Assembly: GCA_016617855.1 (NCBI GenBank)
Contig: JAECUM010096230.1
Location: 124,001 to 188,000, forward strand
Direction: 5' to 3'
From: Megalonaias nervosa
Lineage: Eukaryota; Mollusca; Bivalvia; Unionida; Unionidae
Length of the DNA stretch: 64,000 bases
The translations under genes were made by a program, and so were the position numbers. A model generated the notes under the pieces. The model searched no databases. It was not told the origin of the DNA and saw only the letters and a list, made by a program, of their open reading frames with translations. This document shows positions 11,029 through 23,923 of this stretch, one piece after another (the stretch's first letter is position 1; each line of letters opens with the position of its first letter).

Positions 11029-12420
11029 TATACACTCATTCAGTGTCAAGTAGAGTTCTGCCTCGTCCAGTAGATATTTTACCTTAATCTCTTAGCTGTT
11101 TTCCCATGTTACCCTTTGATATCTGCTTAATGGCAAGTAACTGAGGGTGGTTATTTGATCTTGCTGCACAAATGACATGTGTTCAGCTGCAACCTTTAAT
11201 AGATTTCATAAACTGTAAGATCAAAGCATACTTACAAACCTCAGTCTCCACATAAGCACCGTCGATTACAGCGAGGCCAAGGAAAAGGAATCAGATATAT
11301 TAACAATTACTAGACTATGACGTCTTACTAGACCATGATGGAAGATTTCATAACTTTATCAGAAAATTGAAATGAATTCTTGAGCTTTGTAATGGATCAC
11401 ATCATATTAGTTGCATTTATAAGAACTGTGAACTAAAAAAAATGTGGACTTGCCTTTCATTGTTTATTTTGTATGGAATTAATATATTATGGGATATTGT
11501 GAACCAGATCATTCTGAACTATGTAATGCTATGTGGCCTATAAATGAATTCATGGATTTATCATATAAATAGATTTAAAATGTCAAGCATAGTAGATTTT
11601 AGTGGATTTAATTAGAACAAATTGCAAGTTAATTTATTTGTAACATATTCCACTCAATAATACAAGTATAATACAAGCATATTTTGCATGGTTTTATTGT
11701 TAATTTTCCTATCTTCCTATCTATCTACTGATCCTGTTGGGCTTATTTACTTTTCCAAAATGTAACTCTTACTCACTGACAACAAGTCACTCCTTCATAT
11801 GAATCTGACTTTCAAAATACACCCTGACTTGTACACTTTGACCGCTGAAAAAATATGCTTTTGCATGCTGTTCATGCCAGCTTCAACTTACAACAAAGCA
11901 GTTCATGTCTGTACACATTTAATACTACACATTTAATACAATTTTCCTTTGATCCAGTACATGGGTAACCGATCGTTAAGATCGATGGGTACCCGGTAGA
12001 TTTTTGCTAAAATTTTCACAGCTCTACTGGTTGAAAAGAATTATTATTATCATAATTTTTCTTGCAAATATTTTTTCGGCATCTTTACAAGCACTTCTCT
12101 GTTACTTCCTGTCAACCCAGATAGAGTTGGAAAATATGGAAAAAACAGACATTTCAATTTGTTTATACAAAGTTTGTCCTGTTACTTCCTGGTGACTCAG
12201 AAGGACTCGGAAATACAATAAAAAAAAAAGGCCAAGATATTTCTATTTGTTCATATGATTGTCCTGTTACTTCCTGTTGACTCAGAGAGGCTTGAAAAAA
12301 TTATCTTTGATATGTTGTTTTAATCAGGAGAATTTCACTCCTGCTCAGGACTGTTGGGTTTTCTACACACAACTGGGTGACTCCATATTAAATCGTGAGA
12401 ACTGGAATGTCTGCCACTCA
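11029..12420. other. Unique AT-rich intron sequence
   Basis: No exon or element recognised. At about 12080-12290 there are three weak repeats around CTGTTACTTCCTGTNNACTC. Confidence 0.5.
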
Positions 12421-14395
12421 CTGCTGATATAAATGATGACACACATCATATAGACACAGAGAGCTAATTCAAATCCCACAGACCATGATGCTATTAGCTG
12501 TGATGACACACATCACAGACACTGACAGCTTCAAATCCCACATACCATAATGCTATTAGCTGTGATGACACACATCATATACACACAGAGAGCTAATTCA
12601 AATCCCACAGACCATAATGCTACTAGCTGTGATGACACACATCATATAGACACAGAGAGCTAATTCAAATTCCACAGACCATAATGTTGTTAGCTATGTC
12701 ACACATCATAAGACACAGACAGCTTCAAATCCCACAGACCATAATGCTATTAGCTGTGATGACACACATCGTAAAGACATAGTGCAAATTCAAATCCCAC
12801 AGACCATAATGTTATTAGCTGTGATGACACACATCATACAGACAGACAGCTTCAAATCCCACAGACCATAATGTTATTAGCTGTGATGACACACGTCATA
12901 TAGACACAGAGAGCTAATTCAAATCCCACAGATGACGATTCTATTAGCTGTGATGACACACATCAGACAGACAGAGAGCTAATTCAAATCCCCCAGACCA
13001 TAATGTTATTAGCTGTGATCACACACATCATAAAGACACAGCAAATTCAAATCCCACAGACCATAGTGCTATTAGCTGTGATGACACACATCACACAAAC
13101 ATGTAGAGCTAATTCAAATCCCACAGACCATAGTGCTATTAGCTGTGATCATGCACATCATAAAGACAGAGCAAATTCAAATCATACAGACCATAGTGCT
13201 ATTAGCTGTGATGACACACATCACACAAACATGTAGAGCTAATTCAAATCCCACAGACCATAATGCTATTAGCTGTGAGGACACACATCACATAGACACT
13301 GAGAGCTAATTCAAATTCCACAGACCATAATGCTATTAGCTGTGAGGACACACATCACATAGACACTGAGAGCTAATTCAAATTCCACAGACCATAATGT
13401 TGTTAGCTATGATGACACACATCATAAGACACAGACAGCTTCAAATCCCACAGACCATAATGCTATTAGCTGTGATGACACACATCGTAAAGACATAGTG
13501 CAAATTCAAATCCCACAGACCATAATGCTATCAGCTGTGATGACACACATCATATAGACACAGAGAGCTAATTCAAATTCCGCAGACCATGTTATTAGCT
13601 GTGATGACACACATCATACAGACAGACAGCTTCAAATCCTACAGACCATAATGTTATTAGCTGTGAGGACACACATCACATAGACACAGAGAGCTAATTC
13701 AAATCCCACAGATGACGATTCTATTAGCTGTGATGACACACATCATACAGACAGAGAGCTAATTCAAATCCCACAGACCATAGTGCTATTAGCTGTGATC
13801 ACACACATCATAAAGACACAGCAAATTCAAATCCCACAGACCATAATGCTATTAGCTGTGATGACACACATCACACAAACATGTAGAGCTAATTCAAATC
13901 CCACAGACCATAATGCTATTAGCTGTGATGACACACATCACATAGACACTGAGAGCTAATTCAAATCCCACAGACCATAATGCTATTAGCTGTGATGACA
14001 CACATCACACAGACACTGAGAGCTAATTCAAATCCCACAGACCATGATGCTATTAGCTGTGATGACACACATCATATAGACACAGAGAGCTAATTCAAAT
14101 CCCACAGACCATAATGCTATTAGCTGTGATGACACACATCACATACACACATAGAGCTAATTCAAATCCTACAGACCATGCTGCTATTAGCTGTGATGAC
14201 ACACATCACAAAGACACAGAGAGCTAATTCAAATCCCACAGACCATAATGTTATTAGCTGTGATGACACAGATCACATAGACACAGAGAACTAATTCAAA
14301 TGCTACAGACCATAATGTTATTAGCTGTGATGACACACATCACATAGACACAGAGAGCTAATTCAAATCCCACAGACCATAATGTTATTAGCTGC
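12420..14395. repeat. Minisatellite, about 67-bp unit, about 30 copies
   Basis: Tandem copies of a unit containing ATTAGCTGTGATGACACACA, then TCATATAGACACAGAGAGCT, then AATTCAAATCCCACAGACCA. Shorter variants (about 58 bp) lack part of the middle, and blocks of variants recur in the same order (compare 12660-12990 with 13390-13770). That indicates higher-order duplication. Confidence 0.95.
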
Positions 14396-14534
14396 TCAAA
14401 TTACTAAATTTTGTGGGAAAATCAGCATAATGTGGTTAAATCCATGAGTAAAGTTTTTAAACTGTTAAAATAATATGCTTCCTTGCTTGTTTTTTTGTGG
14501 GTAAAGTTCTCTTCCCACTATAAAAGTCTGATGA

Positions 14535-14760
14535 GGAAAAACTCCCCATAAAAAACCAGTGCTATGTGTCAACAGGGATAAAATAAATCTTCACATTTAA
14601 AACCAGTGCTATGTGTCAACAGGGATAAAATAAATCTCCACATTTATAACCAGTGCTATGTGTCAACAGGGATAAAATAAATCTCCACATTTATAACCAG
14701 TACTATGTGTCAACAGGGATAAAATTCTCCCCATTTAAAACCAGTATTGTGTCAGCTGAG
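14535..14760. repeat. Minisatellite, about 47-bp unit, 5 copies
   Basis: Tandem copies of a unit containing CCAGTGCTATGTGTCAACAG and GGATAAAATAAATCTCCACA. Confidence 0.9.
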
Positions 14761-14799
14761 ATAAAAATGAAAAGGGTATTAGGTTCAAGCCAAGTGTTG

Positions 14800-15005
14800 T
14801 GTACAATTTACCCATATACATAGGGCTCATTAACCATACATACAGGGTTCATTACCCAAATGTACAGGGTTCATTACCCATATGTACAGTGTTAATTACC
14901 CATATGTATAGTGTTCATTACCCATATGTACAGGGTTCATTACCCATATGTACAATGTTCATTACCCATATGTACAGTGTTAATTACCCATATGTAAATT
15001 GTTCA
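14800..15005. repeat. Minisatellite, 22-bp unit, about 9 copies
   Basis: Tandem copies of GTTCATTACCCATATGTACA plus two variable bases. Confidence 0.92.
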
Positions 15006-15047
15006 AACAGACCTCAAGAACTGAAATTAAGTGACTTTTCAGTCAAA

Positions 15048-15146
15048 GTCTCAGTCAATGTGGGTACATGAGAAAACTTGCCAGTAGCTTCCCATGGGTC
15101 AGTATGGGGTTATTATGTTCTGAAAAATGGCATTACACCAAAAAAC
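15048..15146 (+). mobile_element. Decayed 3' part of a family 1 SINE
   Basis: Shares TGGGTACATGAGAAAACTTG, CCAGTAGCTTCCCATGGGTC and the TGCTGAAAAATGGC-type 3' end with the intact copies, but the tRNA-like head is missing. No target-site duplication could be read. Confidence 0.7.
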
Positions 15147-15419
15147 CCCAACTACACTGACTTTTTAACAATCAGTTTTCTGTTTTCAAGAACTATTCTC
15201 AGCATCAAGTGTTCTACTTCCAGTTTCCTAATTTAAATACAAGAAACAAAAATAAAAACAATAAAGATATAATAAATACAATGAAATATGAAAGGAAAAT
15301 TATAAAAAGTCATTGTAAAGGGACCCAAATATTTTGCACAGCTCTTTAGCTGCTGTATTTCCTCCTCCAGCTGCAAGCCCTCTATGCCAGGATGCTTCAG
15401 GTCACATTTGGTCAAATTC

Positions 15420-16060
15420 AGGTGAGCAGTTTATAAAATGTCACCATTTAAAAGTTTACCTTTAGTAATGTTGCATGTGGTGGATTGGCATCAATTTACA
15501 AACCTGAAAGGTCTTCATGCCAGGATACTTTCTACCAAGTTTTATCAAATTCTACTCACAGTTTTGAAGAAGTCGTTCCATAGTTTTTCTAATTTTAGTA
15601 ATGGTGGCCATAGTTTACTTTGGATCACCATCATTTGTATAAATTATAAAAGTCGTCATGTGAGGATGCTTTTTGTCAAGTTTGGACAAATATTTTTTGG
15701 TGGTTTTTGGATAAGCCATTTAATGGATTTTCAAATTTTAGTAACAGTTGTTTTTCTATTTTAGTGACAGTGGCTATAATAAAGGCATACTGGATTCATT
15801 TGTGTAAATTTGAATTGGCTTCATGCAGAATGCTTTGTGTCAAGTTTGATCAAATCTTTTAAACAGTTTTAGAAAAGAAACTGTTTGAAGAGTTTTCACT
15901 ATTTTTAGTAATGGTTGCCATATCTGAAAATGGATCAACATCACTGGTACAAATTTGAAAAGACCTTCACACTGTGATGCCCTTTGCCCATTTTGTCAAA
16001 ATTTGTCTAGTAGTGTTTGAGAACAGTTAATATACAGCAATTATCAACAGGTTCATGATG
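15420..16060. repeat. Dispersed repeat with about 130-bp internal periodicity
   Basis: Four or five diverged blocks, each with 'TTTTAGTAATGGTGGCCATA', a 'ATCACCATCATTTGTATAAA' motif and 'AGGATGCTTTNTGTCAAGTT'. Blocks of this kind are familiar from bivalve introns (recollection, not a search). No coding potential. Confidence 0.5.
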
Positions 16061-16089
16061 CAGGGCCATACCATAATCTCATTTGGACT

Positions 16090-16610
16090 TAAAGGTGAAG
16101 TCTGACAAGTCCGAGTTTAGTTACTTCCTACAGGGTAGTGGACAAAGGTGAATTAAAAACAACCAATAACAACACTTAACAACTACCACCACCCCTATTT
16201 CCCCTTCCATATCCCATTTAGGGCAAGCAAGACAGGATGTGTGTGTTTAGCTCTTTCCTAGAGGGTATTGGATGAGTCTGGACTTAGTTCCTTCCTACAG
16301 GGTATTGGACAAGTATGGGTTTAGTTCCTTCCAAGAATTTATTTGTACGAGTCTTGGTTTAGTTCCTTCCTCCAGATTATTGGATGAGTTTTGGTCTAGT
16401 TCCTTCCTTGAGGGTATTGGATGAGTCTGGGTTTGGTTCCTTCCTAGAGGGTATTGGACAAGTCTGAGTTTAGTTCCTTCCTACAGGGTAGTGGACAAGT
16501 CTGGGTTCAGTTCCTTCCTAGACAATATAGGATGAGTCTGGGTTTAGTTCCTCCTTCCTAGAGGGTATTACACGAGTTGGGGTTTAGTTCCTTCCTAGAG
16601 GGCAGATACA
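16090..16610. repeat. Minisatellite, about 39-46 bp unit, degenerate
   Basis: About eleven imperfect copies of a unit with GAGTCTGGGTTTAGTTCCTT and CCTAGAGGGTATTGGA. Confidence 0.85.
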
Positions 16611-16984
16611 AATGACCATATCAGTACCTGAACCCAAGCCCTTCAAATCATAAGTCGGCACTGCCAACAGCAGTGGTTCCTCACTTTAATGGCCCAGCAT
16701 ACTGCCACTGCAGGTGTGAACATGGATCCATTCAAATAGTTTTATGATTGCTGTTTGATTTATTTCCCTGATTTTAGCTCTTGGCTACGAAGAACTATAT
16801 TGTAGTTTGACATCATTAAATACCTAATTTTGTGTTTGACGTACTATTATGACACAGCCTGTGTTTAACTTAACTCATATACAAGTCATCCGTAAGGTTC
16901 CCATCTTCCATCTATAAATAGAAACACTGTTCTTGATCAATCATAAATGTACCTAATATTACATTTTTGTCTACTGGGACCTAC

Positions 16985-17769
16985 CTTGTAATTTCTCATT
17001 GGAGAATTTTCCAGTCCATGACTCTGACCTCCTGATGTTTCATATGTAGAGATACTTTTTGTTATGTCTTCCTTCTGCACACGGATGCCTTGGCTTTGTA
17101 AGTAGAATGGTAGGTGAACAATGTTACGGAGATAATCAAATCCATTCACGCTTGTATCATGAAATGCTGCCTTCAGATTGTGATCAATGCCCTTGATAAT
17201 GACTTGTGGATCTACGGCAAGGATGGTGATGAATGGGGACCTTTCCTCATTGTGTAAAGCCTGAATTATATCCAGGACCTGAACTATTTTCTCCTGCTCA
17301 CAGCTGTCCAGTCCATCAACAACTACTACAAGCCGAGTCGTGTTTTTTGTGAATTCATCCAGGCATGTCACCATTTTGTTCATAAGATTAACTTCAGTCT
17401 TCAGTTTCTGCATAAAACCATCCATTTTGAGCATGTCTATCTGTTCTGCTGCCTTCATAACTCTCTTTTTCTGTGACACCATCAGTGCAAGAATTGCCTG
17501 TCCCCATGTATAGATATGAGTAAGAACTGAGAGTCCCACAATGCAAGCTAATGTTATCATTGTGACATTGAGTGCCATGTTACTGTATGGAGCTGATGCT
17601 TTGATCAATGTACTGTTGCCCTTCGGAAGGTTTGCTGAGTCGTCCAAAACATCAATATCGTTGTACTTGACAAACAGTGTTATACCTGTCATGATGCACA
17701 GTATCACAACAATGACTATAATGAAGGACGGGACACAACACAGCATTTTGAATCGGCCTGAGTGCGTCT
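16985..17769 (-). CDS. KIDINS220: KIDINS220 exon E7: second half of the KAP NTPase with TM3, TM4 and Walker B
   Basis: This 785-nt exon is by far the largest here; it has acceptor attctttcag and donor TACAAG|GTAGGT. It codes residues 311-572. Hydrophobic segments at about 326-344 (SFIIVIVVILCIMTGITLFV) and 377-396 (LNVTMITLACIVGLSVLTHI) match TM3 and TM4 of Kidins220. The loop between them carries an N-S-T sequon at 362, and a second sequon (N-V-T, 378) sits at the membrane edge. Walker B is TRLVVVVDGLDSCEQEK, with acidic residues D462 and D465. ITILAVDPQVIIKGI and FDYLRNIVHLPFYLQSQ follow, both highly conserved in the family. The end (SGGQSHGLENSP) is variable. The exon ends in phase 0. Confidence 0.98.
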
Positions 17770-18640
<871 letters not shown>

Positions 18641-18644
18641 TGTA

Positions 18645-19605
18645 TTTTTCCCTATACTAATGCATTCCAGACAATAAACCCTAGCTAATCTGCCCTACAG
18701 TAATGCATTCCAGACAATAAACCCTAGCTAATCTGCCCTATAGTAATGCATTCCAGACAATAAACCCTAGCTAATTTGCCCTATAGTAATGCATTCCAGA
18801 CAATAAACCCTAGCTAATTTGCCCTACAGTAATGCATTCCAGACAATAAACCCTACCTAATCTGCCCTACAGTAATGCATTCCAGACAATAAACCCTAGC
18901 TAATCTGCCCTATAGTAATGCATTCCAGACAATAAACCCTAGCTAATCTGCCCTATAGTAATGCATTCCAGACAATAAACCCTAGCTAATTTGCCCTATA
19001 GTAATGCATTCCAGACAATAAACCCTAGCTAATTTGCCCTATATTAATGCATTCCAGACAATAAACCCTAGCTAATCTGCCCTATATTAATGCATTCCAG
19101 ACAATAAACCCTAGCTAATTTGCCTTATAGTAATGCATTCCAGACAATAAACCCTAGCTAATTTGCCCTACAGTAATGCATTCCAGACAATAAACCCTAC
19201 CTAATCTGCCCTACAGTAATGCATTCCAGACAATAAACCCTAGCTAATCTGCCCTATAGTAATGCATTCCAGACAATAAACCCTAGCTAATCTGCCCTAT
19301 AGTAATGCATTCCAGACAATAAACCCTAGCTAATTTGCCCTATATTAATGCATTCCAGACAATAAACCCTAGCTAATTTGCCCTATATTAATGCATTCCA
19401 GACAATAAACCCTAGCTAATCTGCCCTATATTAATGCATTCCAGACAATAAACCCTAGCTAATTTGCCCTATAGTAATGCATTCCAGACAATAAACCCTA
19501 GCTAGTTTGCCCTATATTAATGCATTCCAGACAATAAACCCTAGCTAGTTTGCCCTATATTAATGCATTCCAGACAATAAACCCTAGCTAATTTGCCATT
19601 TACAA
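18645..19605. repeat. Minisatellite, 43-bp unit, about 22 copies
   Basis: Very uniform copies of a unit with TAATGCATTCCAGACAATAA and ACCCTAGCTAATCTGCCCTA. Variant positions (TCTGCC/TTTGCC, TAGTAA/TATTAA, CTAGC/CTACC) recur in blocks, showing multi-unit duplication. It ends about 110 bp before the donor of E6. Confidence 0.95.
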
Positions 19606-19713
19606 TTTGACACATTTTAGGCAGATTCTACAGCTACTTACTCCATCTTACACCAGACTTGGGAAAAACTAGCACACAGCGACCTAGCTTTCTGTAATTC
19701 TATGTTGACTTAC

Positions 19714-19862
19714 TTTCTAAATTAGGTTTGCAAACAGGAAAGAGTCGAGTAACAAGGAACCCAAACTCTTCCTCCACAGCTTCTCCCAGGCTAGCCACCA
19801 TTGCTGCTAGTGCCTTTTCTCCTCCAACACTGGTCAGCTTTGTACTTTCAGAGAACAGGAAC
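19714..19862 (-). CDS. KIDINS220: KIDINS220 exon E6: KAP segment between TM2 and TM3
   Basis: This 149-nt exon has acceptor ctattattcag and donor TTAGAAA|GTAAGT. Residues 262-310 read FLFSESTKLTSVGGEKALAA, then MVASLGEAVEEEFGFLVTRL. This matches the vertebrate block RFLFTDYNRLSSVGGE...EREFGFLATRLFRVFK closely. The conserved SVGGE and EEFGFL motifs are characteristic of the cytoplasmic part of the Kidins220 KAP domain between the two membrane hairpins. The exon supplies the last base of a Lys codon begun in E5 and gives one base to E7. A 57-bp array begins only about 26 nt upstream of its acceptor. Confidence 0.96.
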
Positions 19863-19884
19863 CTGAATAATAGTTTTGTGGATT

Positions 19885-20765
19885 ACTTGACATGCCATTC
19901 TAATTCCCAACTGTACAGAATGATTATCTATTTCCCAACTGTACAGACATGCCATTCTAATTTCCAACTGTACAGACATGCCATTCTAATTCCCAACTGT
20001 ACAGAATGATTATCTATTTCCCAACTGTACAGACATGCCATTCTAATTCCCAACTGTACAGAATTATTATCTATTTCCCAACTGTACAGACACGCCATTC
20101 TAATTCCCAAATGTACAGAATGATTATCTACTTCCCAACTGTACAGACATGCCATTCTAATTCCCAACTGTACTGAATGATTATCTATTTCCCAACTGTA
20201 CAGACATGCCATTCTAATTTCCAACTGTACAGACATGCCATTCTAATTCCCAACTGTACAGAATGATTATCTATTTCCCAACTGTACAGACATGCCATTC
20301 TAATTCCCAACTGTACAGAATTATTATCTATTTCCCAACTGTACAGACATGCCATTCTAATTCCCAAATGTACAGAATGATTATCTACTTCCCAACTGTA
20401 CAGACATGCCATTCTAATTCCCAACTGTACTGAATGATTATATATTTCCCAACTGTACAGACATGCCATTCTAATTTCCAACTGTACAGACATGCCATTC
20501 TAATTCCCAACTGTACAGAATGATTATCTATTTCCCAACTGTACAGACATGCCATTCTAATTCCCAACTGTACAGAATTATTATCTATTTCCCAACTGTA
20601 CAGACACGCCATTCTAATTCCCAAATGTACAGAATGATTATCTACTTCCCAACTGTACAGACATGCCATTCTAATTCCCAACTGTACAGAATGATTATTT
20701 ATTTCCCAACTGTACAGACATGCCATTCTAATTCCCAACTGTACCAAATGATTATCTACTTCCCA
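19885..20765. repeat. Minisatellite, 57-bp unit with 257-bp higher-order repeat
   Basis: Unit containing ACATGCCATTCTAATTCCCA and ACTGTACAGAATGATTATCT. A 29-bp half unit occurs every fourth unit, giving a 257-bp higher-order period (19928, 20185, 20442). Since 57 is a multiple of 3, repetitive open frames (MACLYSWEIDNHSVQLGIR) appear on the minus strand; they are not genes. Confidence 0.95.
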
Positions 20766-21015
20766 AATATAGTGCTAATATCTATTTTCTGACTGTTCAC
20801 AATGATTATTTATTACCTGAATATACAGAGATTAATGTCCAAATGTACATCATGATTAAAAATTTCCCAAATGCACAGAGTGATTATCTATTGTCCAAAT
20901 GCACAGTGAATATCTATTTCCCAAATGTATGGTCATTTTCTATTTCTCAAATGTACAAAGTGATTATCTACTTCTCAAATGTGCAGTCATTACCCATTTA
21001 CTGAATGTACAACAT
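20766..21015. repeat. Degenerate continuation of the 57-bp array
   Basis: Diverged copies of TTCCCAAATGTACAGAGTGATTATCTA-like blocks of about 30 bp (quoted in part: CCCAAATGTACAGAGTGATT), fading towards 21010. Confidence 0.7.
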
Positions 21016-21159
21016 TCTATTCCCAGTGTAAAGAGCAATGATCCATGTCTGTCTGATATGTGGTGTCAGACAGCAAGACATGAACATCACTTTTTTCAGC
21101 GGCAATGTTAGCTTATATGTCATAAACAATCATAAAGATTTTGTGTTAAGATGTTTCAA

Positions 21160-21560
21160 GTGTTTGAAATGGACATAATATTCAACATAGTGTACAAGAG
21201 TAATAAACAAGAGTCCCTTTAAATGCACATAACATTCATCAGAGAGTCTCTTGAAATGCACATAACATTCATCAGTGTACCAGACTGTTAAACAAGAGTC
21301 CCTTGAAATGCACATAACATTCATCAGTGTATCAGTGTCAGACAAGAGTCCCTTGAAATGTACATAACATTAATCAGTGTATCAGTGTTAAACAAGAGTC
21401 CCTTGAAATGCACATAACATTCATCAGTGTATCAGTGTTAAACAAGAGTCTCTTGAAATGCACATAAAATTCATCAGTGTACCAAAATGTTAAACAAGTG
21501 TCCCTTGAAATGCACATAGCATTCATCAGAGTATTAAACAAGAGTCCCTTGAAGAGGCTT
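21160..21560. repeat. Minisatellite, about 50-bp unit, about 8 copies
   Basis: Copies of a unit with AAACAAGAGTCCCTTGAAAT and GCACATAACATTCATCAGTG; some copies are shortened. Confidence 0.9.
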
Positions 21561-21869
21561 GTGCTCTACTGGCTCTAAAAAAAAAAAAAATCAAACTCAA
21601 AATAATTGTTCCTTGCAAAATCACAAACTTTGTGACTCATAAAGCACATTACACACATATTTGAAGTTTTGTATCTGGTAAAGTGAGACCCAAGCACACA
21701 AGGCAACTGTATACACATTGAAACAGCTAGTTATTACCATAGAAGCTGATGACAACATGTAAACATAAATGTGATGAAGAACTGTATCACAGTTGAAGAA
21801 ATGTATAATGTATAAAAACCAGATGTGTGAATAGAGTTATCATGATCAAGATGAAGAAGGAAACACCAG

Positions 21870-22885
21870 CTGTGTGGATGGAATCAGATCATCAAAATAG
21901 AGAAAGGAGAAAAACCAGCTGTGTGGATGGAATCAGATCATCAAAATAGAGAAAGGAGAAAAACCAGCTGTGTGGATGGAATCAGATCATCAAAATAGAG
22001 AAAGGAGAAAAACCAGCTGTGTGGATGGAATCAGATCATCAAAATAGAGAAAGGAAAAAAACCAGCTGTGTGGATGGAATCAGATCATCAAAATAGAGAA
22101 AGGAGAAAAACCAGCTGTGTGGATGGAATCAGATCATCAAAATAGAGAAAGGAGAAAAACCAGCTGTGTGGATGGAATCAGATCATCAAAATAGAGAAAG
22201 GAGAAAAACCAGCTGTGTGGATGGAATCAGATCATCAAAATAGAGAAAGGAAAAAAACCAGCTGTGTGGATGGAATCAGATCATCAAAATAGAGAAAGGA
22301 GAAAAACCAGCTGTGTGGATGGAATCAGATCATCAAAATAGAGAAAGGAGAAAAACCAGCTGTGTGGATGGAATCAGATCATCAAAATAGAGAAAGGAGA
22401 AAAACCAGCTGTGTGGATGGAATCAGATCGATCAAAATAGAGAAAGGAGAAAAACCAGCTGTGTGGATGGAATCAGATCGATCAAAATAGAGAAAGGAGA
22501 AAAACCAGCTGTGTGGATGGAATCAGATCGATCAAAATAGAGAAAGGAGAAAAACCAGCTGTGTGGATGGAATCAGATCATCAAAATAGAGAAAGGAGAA
22601 AAACCAGCTGTGTGGATGGAATCAGATCGATCAAAATAGAGAAAGGAGAAAAACCAGCTGTGTGGATGGAATCAGATCGATCAAAATAGAGAAAGGAGAA
22701 AAACCAGCTGTGTGGATGGAATCAGATCGATCAAAATAGAGAAAGGAGAAAAACCAGCTGTGTGGATGGAATCAGATCGATCAAAATAGAGAAAGGAGAA
22801 AAACCAGCTGTGTGGACGGAATCAGATTGATCAAGATAGAGAAAGGAGAAAAACCAGCTGTGTGGATGGAGTTAGATTGATCAAG
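21870..22885. repeat. Minisatellite, 49/50-bp unit, about 20 nearly identical copies
   Basis: Unit with AAAACCAGCTGTGTGGATGG, AATCAGATC and ATCAAAATAGAGAAAGGAG. Two subtypes occur, with GATCATC (49 bp, left part) or GATCGATC (50 bp, right part). Very low divergence indicates recent expansion or homogenisation. Confidence 0.97.
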
Positions 22886-23445
22886 AAGATGGAGCAAAAA
22901 GAAAATGCAGCAATAAAACAGACACAATGTAGCTAGATACTTCCAACCTATGAAAATTGTTCTTATAAGAGAAAGTGGGGTTTAAAAAACACAATGAACA
23001 TTTAACACTGATGTTAAATATTTGATGTTTTCTTAGCATGAAATTATATTGATGTTTGCAGCAACTTACAACTGCATAACATTTTAAATATGCATGAATG
23101 AAAGAGTAATGGATAAATATATGATACATATAGTTGTGGTAAACAGTAATTAATGTGAAGGGTAAATGGGAAGTCTAAGAACATCTTCTAATTAATTTTC
23201 ACTATCATGACTTTTAATTGTGTTTATTACTTGATGTTATCTACATAACCGGAAACTGCTTTCTAATGTTATTCATATTAATTCAAGATACAAATAAAAA
23301 TTAAATTCTCTCTCTCTCTACACCACATGTACATATGCAGCATGTATTTGTCAAATTACCTTAACTATAAAAAAAATGAAAAAACAATGCCTTTGAAAGT
23401 ATTTTTAATGTCACAGACGTAAATCTTGACACATATGCTATTACA
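22886..23445. other. Unique AT-rich intron sequence
   Basis: No exon, array or element recognised; only a short CT run near 23310. Confidence 0.5.
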
Positions 23446-23449
23446 CAAT

Positions 23450-23888
23450 ACTACGGTGTGTGTATGACTGTGTGTGTGATTGACAGATGTGTTTATATAA
23501 GTGTGTGTAAGATGCATATGAGTGTGTGTATAATACAGATGTGTGTGTAGGAATGCATGTGTGAAAGACAGATGTGTATATGAGTGTGTGTGAAAGACAG
23601 ATGTGTGTGTATGAGTGCATGTGAAGGACGTGTGTGTATGAATGTATATGAAAGACGTGTGTATGAGTGCATGTACAAATAACAGCTGTGTGTGTAGGGA
23701 TGCATGTGTGAAAGGCAGATGTGAATATGTGTGTGTGAAAGACAGATGTGTATGAGTGTGTGCATATGAAAGACAGATGTGTGTGCATTAGTGCTTGCAT
23801 GAAAGATGTATGTATATGAGTGCATATGTGAAAGACAGATGTGTGTGTATGACTGTGTGTGGACATATGTGTGTATGAATGTGTGAAA

Positions 23889-23923
<35 letters not shown>

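Noticed and set aside
12420..14395. CRISPR-like appearance of many arrays (regular short repeats)
   Set aside because: The units are contiguous tandem copies without unique spacers, the DNA is eukaryotic, and no cas-like gene is present.
19928..20747. Three overlapping frames of 102-120 codons with MACLYSWEIDNHSVQLGIR repeats
   Set aside because: Product of the 57-bp array; the same peptide repeats with the DNA unit and lies entirely in an intron.
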